NCBI GenBank assembly: GCA_015066845.1
Contig: SVNO01000004.1
Span: 1 to 58,686, forward strand
DNA length: 58,686 nucleotides
From: Ruminococcus sp.
Lineage (GTDB): Bacteria; Bacillota; Clostridia; Oscillospirales; Ruminococcaceae
Direction of reading: 5' to 3'
Shown: positions 53,148 to 58,686 of the stretch, piece after piece
How positions within the stretch are numbered: the first letter of the stretch is position 1
How the letters are laid out: every line of letters starts with the position of its first letter
Translations under genes and position numbers: made by a program
Notes under the pieces: generated by a model
What the model was told of the DNA's origin: nothing
The model's database searches: none
Seen by the model: the letters and a program-made list of their open reading frames with translations, nothing else

Positions 53148-53204
53148 GCTGAGGACATCTGTCAATTGCGGTAGATTGACAGGTGTAGAAAATTGGATCT
53201 CAGC
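53148..53204 (+). other. Nested hairpin after the LOR-family gene
   Basis: Inner stem ACATCTGTCAAT / ATTGACAGGTGT (53155-53186) nested in GCTGAG / CTCAGC (53148-53204). It lacks a clear U-tract. It may end the upstream transcript or be the remnant of a mobile-element end. Confidence 0.5.
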
Positions 53205-53254
53205 TTCTTTCAGTATCATTACTTTGACAATTAGAGGTTGATAACGGTTACAAA

Positions 53255-53360
53255 AGACAATAATATTTGGTGGGTTTGAGGGAACGCAGTATCCTTGCAA
53301 TATAGCCCCCCTTGGGAGGAGGGAAGGGAGAATTTTGGCGTACTTGCCATAGAAAAAGTG
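53255..53360 (+). mobile_element. Decayed copy E of the terminator-targeting element
   Basis: TGGGTTTGAGGGAACGCAGT, then ATCCTTGCAATATAGCCCCC and ATAGAAAAAGTGTC align in order with copy C (32760-32860) but with many changes. No intact ends remain. The rest of the 374-base gap is AT-rich leader of the following ATPase gene. Confidence 0.6.
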
Positions 53361-53439
53361 TCTATATTTAAATAGGATGTGAGTGCCATAACTGTGTTGT
53401 AGTTGTAGTAAATGTTACACAATAATCGGGAGGTGCGAT

Positions 53440-56202
53440 ATGGGTAATGATCTGTATAAAGATTTCTATGAATATTGTAAGAGCGAAGAATGTCAAGCTT
53501 TACTTGAACAATATATGCAAGAACTGAGAGAAAGAGAAGAATTCATGTGTAATAAGGGCATTCCACAAGGGGGAAATGGGTGTGGAATGAGTCCAGTAAT
53601 GCTTAATCAGCCATCTCCGATTTCAGTGATACTTCCACCAGAAGGAAAATATCAGAATACTGAAATGGTTCGGGTTCATGAAACAGTAGATCGAATTTAT
53701 ATAGATGATAGGACCTATGAATCAATCTTGACGCAGCAAGGGTGCTTTTCTAAGATGCCCGTGAATAAAACAACCGTTATTGCGTATATCATTATAAAAA
53801 ACGCTAAAAAATATCATCTCGATGTCGGATATGGACAAGATTATCTTATTCATATTGATGGTATTGCTACGTCACCTCAAACGGGTAATACAACGGAATT
53901 CTCGTTTGCCATTATGCAAGAACATTATGAGAAGAATCGTACATTTGATTTGTTTAAGCAAGCAGGATTAACACATTTTTTTACTCTCAAGTCTGACGTT
54001 GTGGTAAAGAAAGCACTGAGTATTTATATCTCACAAAAGCTTGAGGGTGTAGAGCCAATTGGAACCATTCCATACCACGCAGGGTTCTTTTTTATTGATG
54101 AAACCCCAAAATTTATTGCGAAGGGAGCAGATAATACAGAATTCTCGAAAGTAATTTCAAATCGTTCTTTTGCTAGAAATTCATTTCCGCTTGCTGATGT
54201 GAAAGTGTCACGTTTTATGGAACTACTACATCAATCGGATGACACAATCACCAGTTTGTTTCTGCATGTTGTAAGGTGGGCATCAATGCTGACTTCAATT
54301 TTAGAGCGTAATGAATTGAAGCAGCGTTCCATTTTGAGTGTAATAGGCAGCGTTGAGGAGGTTGGTACCTATCTGTGTGTGTTTGGAAGAACGGAAGAAC
54401 ATTCACATATTTGTCAATTGGAACAGAGTGTGTCAAAGATAAAAAAAGCAATATTTGAACATCAGGATGAGGTTCTTTTGATGGTAGATAAAAGTGCTTC
54501 TGTCATTCCACAGTTGCTAAGTCATTCACAGAAAGAAAAAGCGAAGGAAGTCTTAAATCTAATTCATGAGCTTTTTGTAATGAATAACCTTTATGATCTA
54601 GATGAACAAATAACAAATCAAAAAGTTCACTGTACTTGTGCCTTTGTTAATGGTTATGGTGATGAGATGCTTCCTTCCGATTCTGTTATCAGAGTTTGTG
54701 CACCAAAATTGAGGAACAAAAACATAAAAGAACAGCTGGAAGTCTATGAAGCGTTTGATTCTCTTATTTTGGATATGGTAGAACAACATTATGAAAAGGT
54801 AAAAGATAAGCTCTGTTATTATCGCATAGGTGCTGCTTATGATATATTTCGGTACAACAAAGGATTAAATAATAAACAAAAAAGTTCCTATGAGACTTGG
54901 TATGCGACATTTTCTCTCATAACAGATATGATTGCGGTTTTACCAGTAAGCAGTGATGACTTTTCTGAGTATCTTTTCGGCCTGTTTTATACATCAAACG
55001 AATATTCGGATAAGGAATACTTGGTACAAAAGGTTGGTGAACGGATAAGCCAGATCGTTTTCAATGGAGAAGCGAATATTATTAATGATCATAAGTTGTT
55101 CCATGTTGCCCCTAGTGAGGAAAAAGCCAGTGTTTATTTGAAAAATGGAGTTCTGTATTTCAGAAATCGTGATTTTAAAGAATTGATCACAAGCAAAATT
55201 TCTGGTAGGGTCAATGATTTGGAGGTGAAGAAAGCACTCGATGAGGCGGGGTATTTGGAAACAGAGGGCAATGGTTATGAAATGAAAATAAAACTCACAT
55301 TGGCTATGGGACAGGTAAGATATGTTGCTGTTCATACTAGTTTGTTGGCGGATCATGTTTGTAAACAACTTCCATATCTATACAGTACTTTTGTTCCTTG
55401 TCAAGATGATGGTTCGATTTGTAGAGTGCCTCTGGGACTGGATGAGAAAGAAAAGCAATTATATTGGAGCGTCGGACATCAAGATTTAAATAATCTGGCA
55501 ATGTTAGTGACAGGAGCACCTGGAAATGGAAAAAATACATTCGTACTTCGATTGGCAATTGAGTTGACTAAGAAAAAGCGTAATGTAGTATTTATTGATT
55601 ATACGGGGAGTTGTGCACCTGACGAGTTGCTGAAGATGGGTGTGAGTGAACAGTGGGTTGCAGAGAACGTTTGTTACGTCCATCCAATGGAGAGATGTGA
55701 TACAGCACTTTCGAGTGGTAAAATAGTAGTGTATTCAATTGATCCCCAAAAACCTCTTGATGACATTAAAGCATGTACAGATAGGTTGTTGTGTGAGTTG
55801 ACTGGATGGTGCGAGGCGGTGGAAGAACGTCAGGTACATATTGTTATTGACGAAGCACATATGGCAAATCTAGGTGAAGATTCAGTCATTGCAACTACGC
55901 TTAATCTTAAACGAAAGCGTGGGGTATCACTGATTTTGATTGCCCCAATATACAATAACTGTAAAGTAAAAGAGAGGACGGTACTGGGCTCTGTCAGCAC
56001 CAAGGTAATATTTGGTACATCAACCTTGAAGGAAGCTAAGTTTTCTGCAAAGGAGATTGGCATGGGGTGTGAGAGGGAGCTGTCTCGTCAGGTGATGTCC
56101 ATGAAAAAAGGGACATGCTTGGTTGTTGGATTTTTAGAGGATAGCGATGGGGAACTGAAAAGAGGTCTGATCCGTATCCATAACGAAAAAATAAAAATGT
56201 AG
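53440..56202 (+). CDS. Orphan 920-residue P-loop ATPase, AT-rich and probably transferred
   Basis: A large cytoplasmic protein with two ATPase-like modules. The middle module (about 280-430) has a degenerate loop (VIGSVEEVGTYL) and an acidic-strand LLMVDKSAS. The C-terminal module has GAPGNGKNT (692-700; Lys698 but Asn699 where Ser/Thr is usual) and VIDEAHMA (Asp804, Glu805), like HerA/FtsK/VirB4-type motors. Low third-position GC differs sharply from its neighbours. GGGAGGTG lies upstream. It stands alone beside an integrase region; defence or plasmid/ICE function is possible, but unproven. Confidence 0.75.
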   Translation: MGNDLYKDFYEYCKSEECQALLEQYMQELREREEFMCNKGIPQGGNGCGMSPVMLNQPSPISVILPPEGKYQNTEMVRVHETVDRIYIDDRTYESILTQQGCFSKMPVNKTTVIAYIIIKNAKKYHLDVGYGQDYLIHIDGIATSPQTGNTTEFSFAIMQEHYEKNRTFDLFKQAGLTHFFTLKSDVVVKKALSIYISQKLEGVEPIGTIPYHAGFFFIDETPKFIAKGADNTEFSKVISNRSFARNSFPLADVKVSRFMELLHQSDDTITSLFLHVVRWASMLTSILERNELKQRSILSVIGSVEEVGTYLCVFGRTEEHSHICQLEQSVSKIKKAIFEHQDEVLLMVDKSASVIPQLLSHSQKEKAKEVLNLIHELFVMNNLYDLDEQITNQKVHCTCAFVNGYGDEMLPSDSVIRVCAPKLRNKNIKEQLEVYEAFDSLILDMVEQHYEKVKDKLCYYRIGAAYDIFRYNKGLNNKQKSSYETWYATFSLITDMIAVLPVSSDDFSEYLFGLFYTSNEYSDKEYLVQKVGERISQIVFNGEANIINDHKLFHVAPSEEKASVYLKNGVLYFRNRDFKELITSKISGRVNDLEVKKALDEAGYLETEGNGYEMKIKLTLAMGQVRYVAVHTSLLADHVCKQLPYLYSTFVPCQDDGSICRVPLGLDEKEKQLYWSVGHQDLNNLAMLVTGAPGNGKNTFVLRLAIELTKKKRNVVFIDYTGSCAPDELLKMGVSEQWVAENVCYVHPMERCDTALSSGKIVVYSIDPQKPLDDIKACTDRLLCELTGWCEAVEERQVHIVIDEAHMANLGEDSVIATTLNLKRKRGVSLILIAPIYNNCKVKERTVLGSVSTKVIFGTSTLKEAKFSAKEIGMGCERELSRQVMSMKKGTCLVVGFLEDSDGELKRGLIRIHNEKIKM

Positions 56203-56229
56203 GCGTTTTTTACACCTCTCGGAAAACGC
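56202..56229 (+). terminator. Possible terminator of the ATPase gene
   Basis: GCGTTTT and AAAACGC arms around TTACACCTCTCGG directly after the stop codon; weak U-tract. Confidence 0.4.
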
Positions 56230-56286
56230 TCTAATATAAGGGAAATTTGATGTGTGGTTAAAAAATGGATACTTTTAAAAATCGGA

Positions 56287-56311
56287 GGAGCATGATCACC
56301 CGTCATGCTCC
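56287..56311 (-). terminator. Terminator of the integrase gene
   Basis: GGAGCATGA / TCATGCTCC, nine bp stem with seven-base loop. On the minus strand it is followed by TCCGATTTTTA, just after the integrase stop. Confidence 0.75.
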
Positions 56312-56319
56312 GTCCTCAT

Positions 56320-57504
56320 TTAAAACAACCCCGCCAACTTATTCATACTATCCCGCATCAGATCCAGCGACGTATGGCAGTACAGGTCCATCGTGATCTG
56401 CACCTGCGAATGCCCCAGAATGTCGCTCAGCGTTTTCACGTTCACGCCATTCTCAATCGCTCTGGTGGCGAACGTGTGCCGCAGGGCATGGAAGTTTGCA
56501 TGTTCCACCCCGGCAGCTGCCAGCAGGTAGTTGAGTGCGTCACGCATCGTGTTCGGTTCGACACAGGTTCCCAGCGGCATCGCAAAGATGTACCCGTTGT
56601 CCTGATAGATCTCCGCATAGCAAGCCTTCTCCTGATCCTGTGCCGCCTTGTGCTGCATCAGCATGGCGAACACATTATCCGGAATCGGGATCTCACGGAA
56701 ACCGCTGTTGGTCTTGACATTGCCCTCCAGTATCGCTGTGTTCCCACCTGCCGAGATCTTCTCGCCGATGCTTTTCTTAATCCTCTGCAAGGTACGGCTG
56801 ATTTTGATGGTCTGCCTGTTGAAGTTCACATCCGACCACTTGAGAGCACAAAGCTCACCAATGCGGAGTCCCGTTGCCAGATCGAACAAGATCGCAAACC
56901 CCAGCCGGTGCATGTGGATCACCTGCAGGAGCCGCCTCTGCTCATCTACCGACAGCACACGCATTTCCTTCTTCACCTGCTTCGGAATCACAGCGTTGTC
57001 CGTCGGATTTTGCAAGATCAATCCGTTGACTTTCGCCTGTTCCAATGCCTGATGAAGCATATTGTGCAGATTCCGGATGGTCTTGGCACTCAGACCGCCT
57101 CTGCCGTCCGTCCGCCCCGATTCGTACTTCTGGTTGTAGAAATTCTGGATCATGACCGGCGAGATGTGCTGGAGTTGTACCTTGCCAAGTGCCGGATTGA
57201 TGTGGTTGTGGACGTATCCCTCGTAGCTGATGTAAGTGGACGGTCTGACCGAGATCGCCGCATAGTTGTGGATCCACTGGAGCATCCAGTCACCGAGGAG
57301 GATACTCTGTGGGGGGACATATGTCCCCACCTGTTTCTGATACAGAACCTCGTTCAGCTTTTCCGCAACCTCTTTTCTGGTGTTGCCATAGATGGAACGC
57401 TGAATCTGTCTGCCGTCGGGGGTTCTGCCATCCGAATAACGTGCCTCCCATTTGCCGTTGGAACGCTTGCGGATCGAACCCTCATTCTTTCCGTTCTTAC
57501 CCAT
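56320..57504 (-). CDS. int: Tyrosine recombinase (phage/ICE integrase)
   Basis: A 394-residue integrase. An N-terminal arm-binding domain (GSIRKRSNGKWEARYS) and SAM-like core-binding domain precede the catalytic domain with ATGLRIGELCALKW (Arg), HALRHTFATR (HxxR), LGHSQVQITMDLYCH (His and Tyr). ATG 57504 follows AAGGAGG. It catalyses site-specific integration and excision of the element. The xis gene is 11 bases upstream on the same strand. Confidence 0.95.
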   Translation of the reverse strand: MGKNGKNEGSIRKRSNGKWEARYSDGRTPDGRQIQRSIYGNTRKEVAEKLNEVLYQKQVGTYVPPQSILLGDWMLQWIHNYAAISVRPSTYISYEGYVHNHINPALGKVQLQHISPVMIQNFYNQKYESGRTDGRGGLSAKTIRNLHNMLHQALEQAKVNGLILQNPTDNAVIPKQVKKEMRVLSVDEQRRLLQVIHMHRLGFAILFDLATGLRIGELCALKWSDVNFNRQTIKISRTLQRIKKSIGEKISAGGNTAILEGNVKTNSGFREIPIPDNVFAMLMQHKAAQDQEKACYAEIYQDNGYIFAMPLGTCVEPNTMRDALNYLLAAAGVEHANFHALRHTFATRAIENGVNVKTLSDILGHSQVQITMDLYCHTSLDLMRDSMNKLAGLF

Positions 57505-57515
57505 AATACGCCTCC

Positions 57516-57725
57516 TTAAATGACCTGCCCTCTGCTGTTTTCCAGCCATTCGAGGAAACGCTCTCTGGGAATCAGAATACGCTTGCCGATTTTGAGAGCC
57601 GGAAAGCTCTCTGCATTCATGAGTGTGTAGGCACAGGTTGTGGAAATGTGCAGGTAGCCTGCCACATCCTTGACGTTCATGACGAGCGGAAGCTCATCGT
57701 TTGACTGATATGTCGGTAAATTCAT
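57516..57725 (-). CDS. xis: Excisionase-family DNA-binding protein
   Basis: A 69-residue winged-helix protein of the excisionase/HTH_17 family (VMNVKDVAGYLHISTTCAYTLMNAESFPALKIGKRILIPRERFLEWL, shown in parts: DVAGYLHIS, KIGKRILIPRERF). It precedes int in an operon and would direct excision. AAAGGTGG lies upstream of the ATG. Confidence 0.88.
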   Translation of the reverse strand: MNLPTYQSNDELPLVMNVKDVAGYLHISTTCAYTLMNAESFPALKIGKRILIPRERFLEWLENSRGQVI

Positions 57726-57779
57726 ATAATTACCACCTTTCTAAATTTTTTACTGTACAGTTGGTGGGTAAGTAGATTT

Positions 57780-58685
57780 TTATTTTTCACAGCAAAGATT
57801 TTCGTGCAGAATACCACGCATTTCCTCCGGCTCATTCAACACCCCCTCAATCTCATCATAGGAATACCCCATCTCCACCAGCTCCAACACCTCATCCTCC
57901 GTCACGCCGAAACAGTGGCACATCAGAAGCAGCGTTTCCAGTGCTTCGTCCGGCTCGCTTTCGTCCTCCCAAGGACAGTACCGAAAGAACGGATCATAGA
58001 ACATGGTCTGAAACGTGTCGCCGGAGAGATTGCCCCGTGCATCAATCTTCAGAATATCGCCGTTTTTCACATCCAGCACCTCATAGTCAAAACGGAGAAG
58101 CCCACAAGCTTTCAGTGCTTTTTCCATGATCGACTGCGTGGACGTATAGACATACAACCCGATCAGGGGGAAGTGAATCAGATACAACGGACTGCTGCCT
58201 TTCACAAAATACAGCGAATTTTCGGCATCGAGCAGTGTGAACGTGAAGTTACCGGAAACATCCTCCGCCATCTGTGCAAGCGACTCAAAACTCAAATCCC
58301 CACTCTGTTCCAGAAGCTGAACACCCACATAGCTGTCCGTCTCAATCTTTGTAGCGGGCAGCTTCTTTGTCCTCCGCAGCTCCCGATCGTTGTACAGCAC
58401 GCCATTATGAGCAAAGGCAAACTCCATCCCAGCAAATCCACGGAATGGATGATTGTTAAAGTTGTGCTTCTGATTCCCCTGTGTCGTAAATCGGGTATGT
58501 CCCATCAAAGCGGACGTTCCAGCCGGCACACGAAATTTCATCTTATGGGCAGGCTTCGGACGTTTGTAGATTGTGATTTTCCCGTCACGGACATAGGAGA
58601 TGCCCGAAGCATCCGTTCCACGTTCCTCTGCCGCATTCGCCAACGCCTGCGTCAGTTTTTGCAGGACTTTCGGCGAAATCTTGCC
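57780..58685 (-). CDS. Class II glutamine amidotransferase-like protein, 5' end outside the window
   Basis: About 301 visible codons; the frame stays open to the window edge, so the start and the catalytic N-terminal Cys are missing. Visible motifs of the Ntn-hydrolase fold are ERGTDASGISYV, GHTRFTTQGNQKHNFNNHPF, AFAHNGVLYN and TDSYVGVQLLE. The acidic C-terminus (GVTEDEVLELVEMGYSYDE) is extra. Free-standing proteins of this type occur on phage and mobile elements of gut Firmicutes. Its neighbours xis and int support cargo status. Confidence 0.85.
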   Translation of the reverse strand, partial: GKISPKVLQKLTQALANAAEERGTDASGISYVRDGKITIYKRPKPAHKMKFRVPAGTSALMGHTRFTTQGNQKHNFNNHPFRGFAGMEFAFAHNGVLYNDRELRRTKKLPATKIETDSYVGVQLLEQSGDLSFESLAQMAEDVSGNFTFTLLDAENSLYFVKGSSPLYLIHFPLIGLYVYTSTQSIMEKALKACGLLRFDYEVLDVKNGDILKIDARGNLSGDTFQTMFYDPFFRYCPWEDESEPDEALETLLLMCHCFGVTEDEVLELVEMGYSYDEIEGVLNEPEEMRGILHENLCCEK

Positions 58686-58686
58686 A

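Noticed and set aside
56305-57519. Plus-strand frame opposite the integrase
   Set aside because: The minus strand has a complete tyrosine recombinase with catalytic residues and a ribosome site.

Overview
The window looks like chromosome of a cellulosome-forming Ruminococcus (Oscillospiraceae, Clostridia). It opens on the 3' end of a GH5 cellulase with a Thr/Pro linker and a type I dockerin. Moderate-to-high GC, strong GGAGG ribosome sites, Rex, SpoVAC and a teichoic-acid-type polymer locus all suit that group (R. flavefaciens / R. champanellensis type). Species cannot be assigned from sequence alone.

Layout. (1) 2-1552: the cellulase. (2) 1553-2223: a long gap with a short repeat element. 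(3) 2224-12029: a translation and RNA operon, rimP-nusA-ylxR-ylxQ-infB-(small unknown)-rbfA-nrnA-truB-ribF-gltX, with a terminator-like hairpin just after its promoter. (4) 12246-17506: an ABC ATPase, ABC-2 permease, GldG-like auxiliary protein, DUF4340-like protein and a small unknown gene. (5) 17682-23097: rex; a divergent pair made of a DtxR/MntR-type repressor with a phosphopantetheinyl transferase (minus) and a B12-binding radical SAM enzyme (plus); then a NatAB-type exporter. (6) 23333-25260: a Phd/RelE-type toxin-antitoxin pair, a histidine phosphatase and a lone SpoVAC. (7) 25652-28121: an OmpR-type two-component system whose sensor carries a long Pro/Thr extracytoplasmic region. (8) 28440-47712: a cell-surface glycopolymer locus with a Wzm/Wzt exporter, TarI/TarJ-type polyol-phosphate activation, two GT2-TagF/TarL fusion polymerases, a ferredoxin/FrhB/pyruvyl-transferase fusion, an SGNH plus CitC-like nucleotidyltransferase fusion, UDP-galactopyranose mutase and dTMP kinase. 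Two tandem alpha/beta-hydrolase paralogues follow on the minus strand. (9) 51482-53065: initiator tRNA-Met, a cyclase-family hydrolase and a LURP-one-like protein. (10) 53440 to the end: an AT-rich orphan 920-residue ATPase, then xis and int and a truncated class II glutamine amidotransferase, apparently part of an integrative element that runs off the window.

How the genes work together. Region 8 reads as one surface-polymer pathway: CDP-polyol synthesis, chain elongation by the TagF/TarL domains, decoration with galactofuranose, pyruvyl and possibly other groups, and ABC export. The adjacent two-component system is a plausible envelope sensor, and the polymer locus promoter overlaps its terminator.

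The most unusual signal is a family of about 160-225 bp non-coding elements. Three copies each sit between two near-identical copies of a whole terminator hairpin. The hairpin sequence differs between sites but matches across each single insertion, so the element appears to target intrinsic terminators and duplicate them. Two further small repeat families and two decayed copies of the first are also present.
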